Source: DATBHM01 sp963772375 (GTDB lineage: Bacteria; Actinomycetota; UBA4738; JACQTL01). From it: a DNA stretch of 64,000 nucleotides. The position numbers and the translations under genes are program-made. The DNA lies in NCBI GenBank assembly GCA_963772375.1, contig CAVYXG010000007.1:186001-250000 (forward strand), in the 5' to 3' direction. Shown here piece by piece: positions 51,650-60,596 of this stretch (position 1 is its first letter; every line of letters begins with the position of its first letter). The notes below the pieces were generated by a model that had not been told where the DNA came from, did not search any database, and saw only the letters and a program-made list of their open reading frames with translations.

Positions 51650-53593
51650 TCACGGGACCAGGAAGAACCACCGGACCGTCAACACGTCCCCCCCGAGCCC
51701 CGACTGCAGGATGGTCGCCTTGACCGGGCGGAGGTTCGCGGTGACCTGCTGGAACCCGGCCAGGTCGCCCGACGGCATCTGCTGCTCGACGGCGTCCAGG
51801 ATCTTCGAGACGTCCGCGTAGAACAGCGAGCCGTTGTTCAGGTCGATCCGTGCCGCGGCCTCCTTGAACGTCGACGACGACGTGATGTCGTCACCGGCAT
51901 GCGCGTCGATGGCCGCCTTGACGTCGTCCGGCGTGGTCCCGACGATCGCGACCCCATCGGTCACCGCCCAGGACGGGGCGATGCCCGAGTCGGACGGCGT
52001 CGAACTCTGCAGCGACTTGATCGTGACGCCCTTGTACGACTCCGATACGAACCTGGCCGGTCCGTGACCGGCGAGCTTGCCGGCGAGCGCGTCGAGCGCC
52101 GACCGCATCTTGGCCTCGTCCTTCACGGCCGCCACCAGGGCGCCGCCGGGGCGCCCCTGCGCGCCGGGCCCGACCGAGACCGCCATGTCGCCGGACAGGT
52201 TCGACAGGACGTCCTTGATCCCCAGCTGGTCGATTCGCCGCCGGATCTCCGGCTGGCACTTCGCGAGCCCCGAGAGTTCGGTGTTCACCAAACCTGCCCC
52301 CTCGAACGCCAGCACCCCGTACGAGTCCTGCGGGACGAACGACAGCGCGGCGTTCTGGTGACCGGAGGCCACCGCTGTTGCCGCGCCCGAGGGCAGCTTC
52401 GACCGGTCGAGGGCGAGCCCCGCGTCGAGCTGCAGCCCGTCCGTCTGCGCGGTCGCCGAGAACGCCAGCCCCCGGAACGCCCGCAGCGAGTCGAGGCTCG
52501 TGTTCAGCTGGTCCCCGCCGCAGCCGGGAGGCAGAGCGGCGAACCCCGCCCCCGCCTCGAGCTGGGGCAGGACCCGGTCGACGACGTCGCCGACGTTCAG
52601 GTACGCCATCCCCAGGACCTCGTCCGGCAGGGCGTCGCGTGCCTTCTGGAAGCTCGCGTCGTCGGACAGCGCGCCTCCACGCCCCTGGTCGGCGTCGATG
52701 ACCCCCTTCAGCGCGGCCGGATTGGTGGCGACGACCAGCGTGTGGTCGACGACCGCGTAGGCAGGGTTGCCGGCGAACCCGCTGAGCGGCCCCCCCGAGA
52801 CGCCCTCCTGGGGGCCCTGTCCCACACGGATGGCGACGCCCTGGTACGTCTGGGAGCTCCAGGTGACGTTCGCGTTCGAGGACAGCCCCTCGAGCCGCTT
52901 CATGGTATTGAGGGCCTTCTGGTCGTCCTTCGTCGCGATCATCACGGCGACGTCGGGCTGCCCCTGGTCGTCGATGGTCCCCGCCGCGCCGATCTGCGAG
53001 CCGAGCCATGGCTTCACGTCATCGGCGAAGGAGAGGCCGGTTGGCTTGAGGGCCTGTTCCAGCGTCTCATCGAGCTTCTGCGCCGGGTCCTTGCCCTGCA
53101 TCGCGGGGAACCGCTCGAGCAGGTCGCGGAGGTTGAGCTTCTGGTCCGCGCCGGGATCGAGGTAGGCGGTGACGTACAGCTGGTCCGACGCCGGGACCAT
53201 CTTCGCCATGGCGTCCGGCGCGGCCGAGGTCGTGTTCACGAGCATGACGCCGGCGAACGCCACCCCGCCGAGGAGCAGCACGGCGAGCGCGACGAGGGCG
53301 ACGAGCTTGACGGGGTTGCGCCGCTTGGGCCGCTCCGGCTCCTGCGGACCGAACGTGGACCCACCGCCACCGCCGGCCGGCGTCACCGGCGGCGGGGGCG
53401 TCGCGTAGCCGTGGTCCGCCGCCGGCGGGAACTGCTCGGTGGGGGCCGGGACGTGCTCGGGCGGTGGGGCGGTGTGCTCACCCGACGGTGAGCCCGCAGG
53501 CGACCCCGCGATGGGGTGCTCCACGGTCGGGCGCTGCGATTCGTCGTCGCCGGGAGGTGTGCCGCCGGCGGGCGTGTCGTCGTCGTGGTCCAT
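51650..53593 (-). CDS. DUF3352 membrane protein
   Basis: A 647-residue protein with a disordered N-terminus rich in Pro, Gly and Asp (about 90 residues), one membrane helix (VKLVALVALAVLLLGGVAF) near residue 100, and a large outer part. The outer part has the DUF3352 features: MVPASDQLYVTAYLDPGADQ near its start and repeated DVAVMIATKD, YAVVDHTLVVATNP and WAVTDGVAIVGT segments. The function of DUF3352 is unknown. It is predicted to be anchored in the membrane with a bulky extracytoplasmic domain. It precedes tadA by 3 nt. The start ATG 53593 has GAGAGGAAG upstream. Confidence 0.75.
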   Translation of the reverse strand: MDHDDDTPAGGTPPGDDESQRPTVEHPIAGSPAGSPSGEHTAPPPEHVPAPTEQFPPAADHGYATPPPPVTPAGGGGGSTFGPQEPERPKRRNPVKLVALVALAVLLLGGVAFAGVMLVNTTSAAPDAMAKMVPASDQLYVTAYLDPGADQKLNLRDLLERFPAMQGKDPAQKLDETLEQALKPTGLSFADDVKPWLGSQIGAAGTIDDQGQPDVAVMIATKDDQKALNTMKRLEGLSSNANVTWSSQTYQGVAIRVGQGPQEGVSGGPLSGFAGNPAYAVVDHTLVVATNPAALKGVIDADQGRGGALSDDASFQKARDALPDEVLGMAYLNVGDVVDRVLPQLEAGAGFAALPPGCGGDQLNTSLDSLRAFRGLAFSATAQTDGLQLDAGLALDRSKLPSGAATAVASGHQNAALSFVPQDSYGVLAFEGAGLVNTELSGLAKCQPEIRRRIDQLGIKDVLSNLSGDMAVSVGPGAQGRPGGALVAAVKDEAKMRSALDALAGKLAGHGPARFVSESYKGVTIKSLQSSTPSDSGIAPSWAVTDGVAIVGTTPDDVKAAIDAHAGDDITSSSTFKEAAARIDLNNGSLFYADVSKILDAVEQQMPSGDLAGFQQVTANLRPVKATILQSGLGGDVLTVRWFFLVP

Positions 53594-53671
53594 CGGTTCT
53601 TCCTCTCACTTGGGTTGCGGGCGCGCGTGGCCATCCCATTGTCGCCGACCGAAACCGGCCGCGGCACCCAA

Positions 53672-54946
53672 CTACGCCGGTTCCACGGAAACCGAACGAA
53701 CCCCCCACGTGCTCCAGTGCGGGGCGTTCCCGGCGGCGACGAACGAGATGAGATTGGTGGATCCTGCGTGCAGCACGGAGGCCGGGATCACGCGCCGGCG
53801 CATCCCGCTCCACGCGCCATCCGGTCCCCGCCAGACGGAGCCGACCATCCGCCGGTTGACGTCGATCTCGATCTCCCCGGCCCCCGCGTCGAACGCCTCG
53901 AACTCCAGCCGGACCGGACCGGCCTCGGGGCCCGCTCGGAAGAACGCCTCCTTTGGATGGCGCGTGTCGCCGCCGGGCAGGTTGCCCGCCTCGCCCGTCG
54001 ACGGCAGCGGGGCCGGCGAGGCAGTTCTCACCCCCGGCTGCACGGGCATCTCGCGGAGCGCCGCCCACTGCGCCGGAGTCATGTCGCCGTACTCGTACAG
54101 GCTCACGCCGGTCACGCCCCGTTCCCTCGCCGCCTCCACAACGGCGCGGGCCTCGTACGGCGAGGTGTCGGCCGTGAGCCCGCCGATCGGGTGGATCGGG
54201 ATGTCCACGCGGCCGGTCCGCTGCCGGATGATCGAGATGTTGTCGCTGATGTAGCCGCGCGCCGCCTTCGCGCCCTCGTAGTGGAACGTGTAATACGACA
54301 TCGGCAGGATCACGTCGTAGTACGACGGCAGCTCCGCGTACGGGAAGTTCGGCCAGTAGTCCGGCACCCGGATCATGCCCCGCGGCGACGGGATGATCGC
54401 GCCCAGCGCGTACCCGGATCCGACGCCGGAACGGATCCGCGCCGACAACGCCAGCAGGTTCTGGATCCTGGTCGTGGGCTCGACCTCGGGCGCCTCGATG
54501 TCCAGTCCGAACGAATCCGCCCGCTGCCCATGGCGCGTCGTGAACCTGATCGAGTGCATCACGCGGCGGAAGTCGGTGTCCACGTCGGCGAACTCCGGCA
54601 GGTACCAGGTCACCACCCGCATGCCGCGGGCGTGCGCGGCCTCGATGAGCTCCCCATCCTGGCGGGGGTGGACGACCGCGTGGGGATGGCGCCAGTTCCC
54701 GGTCTCGAGGTACAGCGTGCGGATGCCGTTCGCGGCCATGGTGGTCACCGCGCGGGCGGGGTCCGAAAGCGCCGTGGTGTCGAAGATGTCGACCCACATG
54801 CCGGGTCCGGCGTACGGCCGGAGGTTGGGCGAGCCGGTCATCGCGGGCGTGGCCGGCGGCTGCGGCACACGGTCGCGCCTGGTCGCACCGGCGGTGGCGA
54901 CCAGCAGGACGACGAGGGCGAGCGGGGCGATGCGACGTACGAACAT
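53672..54946 (-). CDS. Secreted glycoside-hydrolase-like TIM-barrel protein
   Basis: The 424-residue product has a signal peptide (MFVRRIAPLALVVLLVATAG) and a domain of about 280 residues that reads like a TIM barrel: GMWVDIFDTT, GIRTLYLETGNWRHP, GMRVVTWYLPEFAD, ADSFGLDIEAPEVEP, YDVILPMSYYTFHYEG and GVTGVSLYEYGDMT. Conserved acidic residues at strand ends (DIEAPE) resemble glycosidase active sites of GH-like families. A C-terminal beta-sandwich of about 110 residues follows. It may act on cell-wall or environmental glycans, but the family is not certain. Confidence 0.6.
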   Translation of the reverse strand: MFVRRIAPLALVVLLVATAGATRRDRVPQPPATPAMTGSPNLRPYAGPGMWVDIFDTTALSDPARAVTTMAANGIRTLYLETGNWRHPHAVVHPRQDGELIEAAHARGMRVVTWYLPEFADVDTDFRRVMHSIRFTTRHGQRADSFGLDIEAPEVEPTTRIQNLLALSARIRSGVGSGYALGAIIPSPRGMIRVPDYWPNFPYAELPSYYDVILPMSYYTFHYEGAKAARGYISDNISIIRQRTGRVDIPIHPIGGLTADTSPYEARAVVEAARERGVTGVSLYEYGDMTPAQWAALREMPVQPGVRTASPAPLPSTGEAGNLPGGDTRHPKEAFFRAGPEAGPVRLEFEAFDAGAGEIEIDVNRRMVGSVWRGPDGAWSGMRRRVIPASVLHAGSTNLISFVAAGNAPHWSTWGVRSVSVEPA

Positions 54947-55095
54947 GGGCGCTTCCCGGGTCGGGCGGAGGCCTCGATGCTAGGCGGTCCGCTTCCGCGG
55001 GTCCACCCCTTTGGACCGATTCGCACCGTGCCCGGGATTTGTGCTCCGACGGCTGGGTACAGGGTGAGGACGGAAGTCCGAGCGAAGGGAGCCAC

Positions 55096-55665
55096 ATGGA
55101 CGCCATCACGCTGTTGAAGGAGGACCACCGGACGGTCAAGGGGCTGTTCCGGAAGTTCGAACAGGCCGGCGACCGCGCGTACGCCACCAAGAAGAAGCTC
55201 GTCGACCAGATCACCGAGGAGCTCTCGGTCCACGCGGCGATCGAGGAACAGGTCTTCTACCCGTCGGTCCGCCACGCGATCGAGGAGACCGAGGACGACG
55301 TCCTCGAGTCCCTCGAGGAACACCACATCGTCAAGTGGACCCTCTCCGAGCTGGAGGGGATGGACCCGAAGGACGAGCGCTACGACGCCAAGGTCACCGT
55401 CCTCATCGAGTCGGTGCGCCACCACATCGACGAGGAGGAGGGGGACATGTTCCCCAAGGTCCGCAAGGCGCTGTCGCGGACACAGCTGGCGGAGCTCGGC
55501 GACCTCATGGAGCGAGCCAAGCCCGCGGCGCCCAAGCGCCCGCACCCGCGCGCTCCCGACGAGCCGCCGGGCAACGTGATCGGCGGGCCGATCCTCGCGA
55601 TCCTCGACGCGGGCAAGGAGGCCGTGAAGAAGGTGACCGGCCGGGGCCGTGCCAAGGCCTCCTGA
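55096..55665 (+). CDS. Hemerythrin HHE domain protein
   Basis: The 189-residue protein opens MDAITLLKEDHRTVKGLF and has the helix-bundle His/Glu ligands of a di-iron site: H11, HAAIEEQVFYP, LEEHHIVKW and HHIDEEEGDMFP. HHE proteins bind oxygen or respond to NO and oxidative stress. The last about 50 residues are Pro/Lys-rich and end in a basic helix. ATG 55096 has GAAGGGAG upstream. It stands alone between two genes on the opposite strand. Confidence 0.85.
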   Translation: MDAITLLKEDHRTVKGLFRKFEQAGDRAYATKKKLVDQITEELSVHAAIEEQVFYPSVRHAIEETEDDVLESLEEHHIVKWTLSELEGMDPKDERYDAKVTVLIESVRHHIDEEEGDMFPKVRKALSRTQLAELGDLMERAKPAAPKRPHPRAPDEPPGNVIGGPILAILDAGKEAVKKVTGRGRAKAS

Positions 55666-55709
55666 GGCCGGAAGCCCGGGTTCAACTGCAACTGCGCGCG
55701 CGGCCGGCG

Positions 55710-56843
55710 TCAGTGCCCGGGACGCCAGGCCGCGCAGCAGTCGTTCGCTGTCCCCTCGACGCCGGCGAGGAGCCGCTCGCCGGTGCCGTCCGGCCGGATC
55801 GTGAGGATCTCGGCGTGGTCGGTTCGCCGGGTGAACGCGAGGAGCGTCCCGTCGGGCGACCACGCCGGGTCGCCCTCCCAGTCCGGCGAACGGGTCACGT
55901 CGAACCGTCCGCTCCCATCGGCGTTCGCGATCACGACCTCCGCGTCGCCGATCCCGATCGAGTGCGGGTCCGCCCCATTCCGGTACCGCACGAAGGCCAG
56001 GCGGCGGCCGTCGGGCGACCAGGCGACGCCCTCGTCGGGATCGTCGTCCCGAGAGACGTCGATCTGGCGCATCCCGTCGGCGTCCATGACCCAGACGTCC
56101 TCGTCGCCGTCGCGCTTCGACACGAAGGCGATGCGGTGGCCGTCCGGCGACCAGGCGGGGGACACGTCGTCACCCCGAGCGCTCGTCAGCCGCTCGACAC
56201 GGCCCGACCCGAGATCGAGCACGAACACGTCGTCTCCGCCGTCGATCCGCCGGAAGAACGCCAACCGCATGCCGTCGGGCGACCAGGCCGGTCCTGCCCC
56301 CGAGGTCAGCCGGCTGGGCCGGCTGCCGCGTCCGAGGCCGACCACGTAGATCGCGCGCCGCGCTTCGGACTCGAACGCGATGCGGCCGCCGTCCGGCGAC
56401 CACGCAGGCGAGCTCGCCCCGGGCACGGAGCCGGACACCGTCCGCAGGCCGGTGCCGTCGGCGTTCGCCACCATCACCCGGTCCTGGGAGAACGAGCAGC
56501 ACTCCATGGCCAGACGCTCGCCGGCCGGCGACCAGGCCGGCTGCCCGACCGTCTCGACGCGGAACGTCACCGGCTCGGCGTGGGTGCCGTCCGCACGCAT
56601 CACGTACGTGTCGTCGTTGCCGCCGGGATCGGAATGGAACGCGATCTCCCCGCCCGGCGGCGCCGGCGCGGGGCCTCCACTCGACGGCGAGGGCGGCGAC
56701 GCTGACGATGGCGGTGACACCACGATGGTCGCGCCGGAGGCTGTCGCCGACCGCTCGGGCGGCGGAGCGCCCGCCGTGCACGACGCCCAGAGGCCGGCGC
56801 ACATGGCGACGCCAACCAATCGTCCCCACCGTCGTGAACGCAT
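55710..56843 (-). CDS. TolB-like beta-propeller lipoprotein
   Basis: From ATG 56843 the 377-residue product has a signal peptide ending LWASC, a possible lipobox. After a Ser/Pro linker come six TolB/WD40-like (PD40) blades with the pattern PAWSPDGxRIAFxSxRxGxxDVWVMDADG. TolB-type propellers bind protein partners or, in dipeptidyl-peptidase-like proteins, substrates; no protease domain is attached here. It converges with the hemerythrin gene. A lipid-anchored surface role is inferred. Confidence 0.75.
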   Translation of the reverse strand: MRSRRWGRLVGVAMCAGLWASCTAGAPPPERSATASGATIVVSPPSSASPPSPSSGGPAPAPPGGEIAFHSDPGGNDDTYVMRADGTHAEPVTFRVETVGQPAWSPAGERLAMECCSFSQDRVMVANADGTGLRTVSGSVPGASSPAWSPDGGRIAFESEARRAIYVVGLGRGSRPSRLTSGAGPAWSPDGMRLAFFRRIDGGDDVFVLDLGSGRVERLTSARGDDVSPAWSPDGHRIAFVSKRDGDEDVWVMDADGMRQIDVSRDDDPDEGVAWSPDGRRLAFVRYRNGADPHSIGIGDAEVVIANADGSGRFDVTRSPDWEGDPAWSPDGTLLAFTRRTDHAEILTIRPDGTGERLLAGVEGTANDCCAAWRPGH

Positions 56844-57072
56844 CGCTGCATGTACGACGACTCTGCCCCCTCCGGTTCCGGATCGGTCCTGTGATCCGAG
56901 GTGGTGACGCTCCGCCAGTGGACGGTCAACAGCGTCAGGGTCCAGCTCGCGGTGCACTCGAGCGAGCGGACCACGTCCCCGGAGATCGTCGCGCTCCCCT
57001 GACGCTCCGCCATTCGATTGACTCGCCCGGCGGGGCCCGGGAGACTGCGGCTTCCTCGAAGGGAGGCGCGGC

Positions 57073-58287
57073 ATGGCGGGAGGGTGGTCGTTCGGGCGGG
57101 CCGGCCGGAGCGGGGGTGCGCGAGGTCGACGGGCGGAAGGCGCGCGCAGGGGCCGGTGGCGGGTCGTGACGGTGGTCGCCGCCGTCGCCGTGTGCGGGGC
57201 GCTGGTCACGCCCGGCGCGGTGCTCGCGGCGCCAAGGGTGTGCCACAGCTGGAACCCGACGGGCACGCCCGACCAGCAGGCGCTGAGCTATGCGCTACGC
57301 GACGTGACCATGACGTCGACGTGCAACGGGTGGGCGGTCGGCCAGTTCGACGACACGCTCGTCCGGCACCCGCTGATCGAGCGGTGGAACGGCACCGCGT
57401 GGGTGCAGCAGCAGGCCGCGGACCCGGCTGGTTCGGACGGCGATCTCAGGGCGGTCGCGGCGTCCTCCGCCACGAACGCCTGGGCGGTCGGCGAGTTCAA
57501 CGACGGCTCACGTGAGGCCACGCTGATCGAGCGGTGGAACGGCGCGGCCTGGAAGATCGTCCCCAGCCCGACCATCGGGACCGGCGACAACTCCCTGAAC
57601 GGAGTGACCGTCCGGTCGGCCACGGATGCCTGGGCGGTCGGCAGCTACGGGGCGCACTCGATCTCGAGGACGCTGATCCTGCACTGGAACGGCCACACGT
57701 GGACCCGGAAGCCCAGCCCGAACGGCGGGACCAACAATGCCAGCCTGTTTGCGGTGGCCGCCACGTCGGCGACCAACGCCTGGGCGGCCGGGTTCAGCTC
57801 GGACGTCGGCTCGTCCAAGCCGCTCGTCGAGCGGTGGAACGGCACGGCGTGGAAGGTACAGACGACGCCGAGCATCCCAGGCAACGACGAGATCAACGGG
57901 CTCGTCGTCCTGTCGCCAACCAACGTCTGGGCGGTCGGTGACGCGTTCCGGAGCCCGTACGTCACGCTCACCCTGCACTGGAACGGAACGGCCTGGAGGG
58001 TCGTCCCCAGCCCCGAGGTCGGGTCGGACAGCACGCAGCTGGCCGACGTGGGTGCGTTCTCCCCGACCGACATCTGGGCCGTGGGCCTGCACGCCGCGGC
58101 CGGCGGCAACAACCGGACGCTCCTCGAACACTGGAACGGGTCGCACTGGACGATCATGACCAGCCCGAACACGGGCAACGACGACAACGAGCTGTCGGGG
58201 ATCGCGACGACCGGAGGAACCGCGTTCGCGGTCGGCGACTACCGCGACGGCCCCCGGACGCACTCGCTCATCGAGCACTTCGGATAG
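57073..58287 (+). CDS. Secreted beta-propeller protein (NAWAVG repeats)
   Basis: ATG 57073 opens a long basic leader and a signal peptide (VVTVVAAVAVCGALVTPGAV). The 404-residue product then carries about seven repeats of 48-50 residues: LxxVAxxSATNAWAVGxxxx....TLIERWNGTAWKxVPSP. The blades match those of the sigma-coupled membrane protein at 36746, so the two share ancestry. No catalytic site is visible. It is followed by two small genes on the same strand and may form an operon with them. Confidence 0.75.
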   Translation: MAGGWSFGRAGRSGGARGRRAEGARRGRWRVVTVVAAVAVCGALVTPGAVLAAPRVCHSWNPTGTPDQQALSYALRDVTMTSTCNGWAVGQFDDTLVRHPLIERWNGTAWVQQQAADPAGSDGDLRAVAASSATNAWAVGEFNDGSREATLIERWNGAAWKIVPSPTIGTGDNSLNGVTVRSATDAWAVGSYGAHSISRTLILHWNGHTWTRKPSPNGGTNNASLFAVAATSATNAWAAGFSSDVGSSKPLVERWNGTAWKVQTTPSIPGNDEINGLVVLSPTNVWAVGDAFRSPYVTLTLHWNGTAWRVVPSPEVGSDSTQLADVGAFSPTDIWAVGLHAAAGGNNRTLLEHWNGSHWTIMTSPNTGNDDNELSGIATTGGTAFAVGDYRDGPRTHSLIEHFG

Positions 58288-58295
58288 GGGGACGC

Positions 58296-58586
58296 ATGGG
58301 TGAGGGCAAGCCGCTGATCCGGGTCGAGGTGGTGGCGGACGACGAGGGGCTGAAGGTGCAGATGGCGATCGCGCCGTCGGTGCTGACCGAGGTCTACGCG
58401 CGCGACGGGCTGGGGCTGTTCGACCGCGACCGGGCCAACCTCGTGGTGGACCTCCGCGACCGGCGAACGGGCCGGTCGCTCGAACGCCGCCCGTTGGTGG
58501 TCGAGTTCTCGCCGGCGTCCGAGGACGCGGAGGAGTACGCGCCGAAGTTCCGGCCGGGGAGCCCGTTCGAGCTCTCCGACGGCTGA
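58296..58586 (+). CDS. Hypothetical protein (96 aa)
   Basis: The start ATG 58296 is 8 nt after the propeller gene. The sequence (MGEGKPLIRVEVVADDEGLK...) alternates acidic and hydrophobic residues as in a small mixed alpha/beta or all-beta fold, without signal peptide, membrane helix, Cys or His clusters. I do not recognise the family. Close spacing suggests co-transcription with the propeller gene. Confidence 0.6.
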   Translation: MGEGKPLIRVEVVADDEGLKVQMAIAPSVLTEVYARDGLGLFDRDRANLVVDLRDRRTGRSLERRPLVVEFSPASEDAEEYAPKFRPGSPFELSDG

Positions 58587-58618
58587 ACGAGCGGTGCTCC
58601 GCGTTTGGCCGTGGCCGA

Positions 58619-58646
58619 AGCGGGGCAAGGACGGTTGTGCCCCGCT
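58619..58646 (+). terminator. Hairpin between two small genes
   Basis: AGCGGGGCA (58619-58627) pairs perfectly with TGCCCCGCT (58638-58646) around a 10-nt loop. It lies between 58586 and 58671, has no T-run, and could end transcription partially or protect the upstream message. Confidence 0.4.
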
Positions 58647-58670
58647 CGGGCGGGCCACGAGGAGGTGCCG

Positions 58671-58871
58671 GTGTTCACGAACGCCATCAGCGACCAGCTC
58701 TCCGGATCGTTCGAGGAGCTGATGGAGGAGATCCGCGCGATGCGGAAGGAGCTCGAACGCATGCGTGTGGCGCTGGAGGCGCAGGACGCGGCTCCGAGGC
58801 CGGCCCGACCGAACGCCGTGCGGGTCGCCCGCAGGCCGGCGACGGCCCGGAAGGCCTCCACTGCGGCGTAG
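58671..58871 (+). CDS. Small coiled-coil protein (66 aa)
   Basis: GTG 58671 follows GAGGAGG by 5-6 nt. The product begins MFTNAISDQLSGSFEELMEE and continues with a heptad-like helix (IRAMRKELERMRVALEAQDA), then a basic Ala/Arg/Pro tail (VRVARRPATARKAS). It could form a short coiled coil with a DNA- or RNA-contacting tail. No family is recognised. It converges with the aldehyde dehydrogenase gene. Confidence 0.6.
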   Translation: MFTNAISDQLSGSFEELMEEIRAMRKELERMRVALEAQDAAPRPARPNAVRVARRPATARKASTAA

Positions 58872-58895
58872 GCCGCACCGCGCCGCGGCCGCCGG

Positions 58896-60347
58896 TCAGT
58901 CCGACAGGTTCACGTAGATGTGCTTGGCCTCGAGGTAGTCCTCGATGCCGTGCGACCCCAGCTCCCGCCCGACGCCCGACTGCTTGAACCCGCCCCACGG
59001 CGCCTCGGTCGGGGCCGGCTGCGAGTCGTTGATCCACACCGTGCCGGCCCGGAGCGCCCGGGCCACACGGAACGCCTTCTTGACGTCGCGGGTCCACACC
59101 GCCGCGGCGAGGCCGTAGTCGGTGTCGTTCGCCAGGTCCACGACCTCGTCCACGTCGGAGAACGGCATCACGGCCATGACCGGGCCGAAGATCTCCTCGC
59201 GGGCGATCCGCATCCGGTTGTCCACGTCGTACAGGATGGTGGGCGGGACGAAGAACCCCCCGGCGAGGGGGCCGTCGGACGGCGGTGCCTCGGCCAGGGC
59301 CACGCGCGCGCCCTCCCTGCGGCCGTGTTCGATGTAGGAGACGACGCGGTCCCGCTGCTCGCCGGAGACGAGCGGCCCCATGGTGGTCTCCGGATCCAGC
59401 CCGTCGCCCAGCTTCACCTCGCGCCCCCGGTCGACCATGGCCTGCAGCGCGTCGTCGTAGATCGACCGTTCGACGAACACCCGGCTCCCCGCGGAGCAGA
59501 TCTCGCCCTGGTTCCAGAAGATGCCGTTGCAGGTGCCCTCGATGGCCTCGTCGAACGACGAGTCGGCGAACACGATGTTCGGCGACTTCCCGCCGAGCTC
59601 GAGCGTGACCCGCTTCAATGTGTCCGCGCCCTCCCGCATCACGGTCTTCCCCACCTCGAGCGAGCCGGTGAACCCGACCTTGTCGACCAGGGGGCTCCGG
59701 ACGAGCGGCGCGCCGGCCGTCTCGCCGAACCCGGTGATCACGTTGCACACTCCCGCCGGGACGCCCGCCTCCTCGAGGAACCGCGGCAGCTCGAGCGCCG
59801 TCATGGGGGTCTGCTCGGCCGGCTTCAGGACGACCGTGCACCCGGCGGCGAGCGCGGGCGCGACCTTCTGCACGGCCATCACGAGCGGGTAGTTCCACGG
59901 CGTGATGCAGGCCGCGACGCCGACGGGCTCCTTCACGACGAGGCTGATGGCACCACGGCCGACCGGCGGGATCTCGCCGCTGACCTTCGTGGCCCAGCCC
60001 GCGTAGTACTCGAAGATGAACGCGGCCTCGTCGATGTCCTCGCGGGCCTCGCCGATGGGCTTGCCGCAGTCCCGGACCTCGAGCTCCGCCAGGCGGTCCC
60101 GTTCCCGGCGGATGGCCTCGGCGACCAGGAACAGCGCCCGGCCGCGTTCGCGTTCGCTCGTCGCGATCGACCACCGGCCGTCGTCGAACGCCGCGCGGGC
60201 CGCCCCGACGGCGCGCTCCGCGTCGGCCGGCTGCGCGTCGGGGACCGACGCGAACGCCGCCCCGGTCGCGGGGTTCACGACGTCGAACCGCTTGCCATCC
60301 AGGGCGTCGCACCAGGCCCCGTCGACGTACATCCGGCCCTCGATCAT
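58896..60347 (-). CDS. Aldehyde dehydrogenase (betaine-aldehyde dehydrogenase-like)
   Basis: The 483-residue enzyme oxidises an aldehyde to an acid with NAD(P)+. Key parts are GVAACITPWNYPLVMAVQKV (cofactor pocket and oxyanion Asn), GFTGSLEVGK, catalytic Glu in LELGGKSPN and catalytic Cys in NQGEICSAGSR; EEIFGPVMAVMPF marks the C-terminal part. Overall it is closest in pattern to betaine/aminobutyraldehyde dehydrogenases. It lies on the same strand as the Rieske oxygenase 249 nt upstream, so the two may act in sequence. The exact substrate is undetermined. Confidence 0.88.
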   Translation of the reverse strand: MIEGRMYVDGAWCDALDGKRFDVVNPATGAAFASVPDAQPADAERAVGAARAAFDDGRWSIATSERERGRALFLVAEAIRRERDRLAELEVRDCGKPIGEAREDIDEAAFIFEYYAGWATKVSGEIPPVGRGAISLVVKEPVGVAACITPWNYPLVMAVQKVAPALAAGCTVVLKPAEQTPMTALELPRFLEEAGVPAGVCNVITGFGETAGAPLVRSPLVDKVGFTGSLEVGKTVMREGADTLKRVTLELGGKSPNIVFADSSFDEAIEGTCNGIFWNQGEICSAGSRVFVERSIYDDALQAMVDRGREVKLGDGLDPETTMGPLVSGEQRDRVVSYIEHGRREGARVALAEAPPSDGPLAGGFFVPPTILYDVDNRMRIAREEIFGPVMAVMPFSDVDEVVDLANDTDYGLAAAVWTRDVKKAFRVARALRAGTVWINDSQPAPTEAPWGGFKQSGVGRELGSHGIEDYLEAKHIYVNLSD

Positions 60348-60596
60348 TCCGCCCTCCCCCCAGTCCTCGTGCCGTGAAGCACGATCACCGCGCCGTCGAG
60401 GTCCGCCACGCCGGCGAGACTAGCGCCGATCGATGTGCGGCGCCGCATCGAGTACGCATGCGGGGTCGCAGGACATGACCTCAGGCCGGCCGAGTAGCGC
60501 GACATCATGCCCGGCCCCCACCGCCACGTCTGCCCGCCGTGACTGCGGTCTCCAGCCCGAAGCCGTCGGCTGCGACCTGCCCCTGACCGGCCGGCG

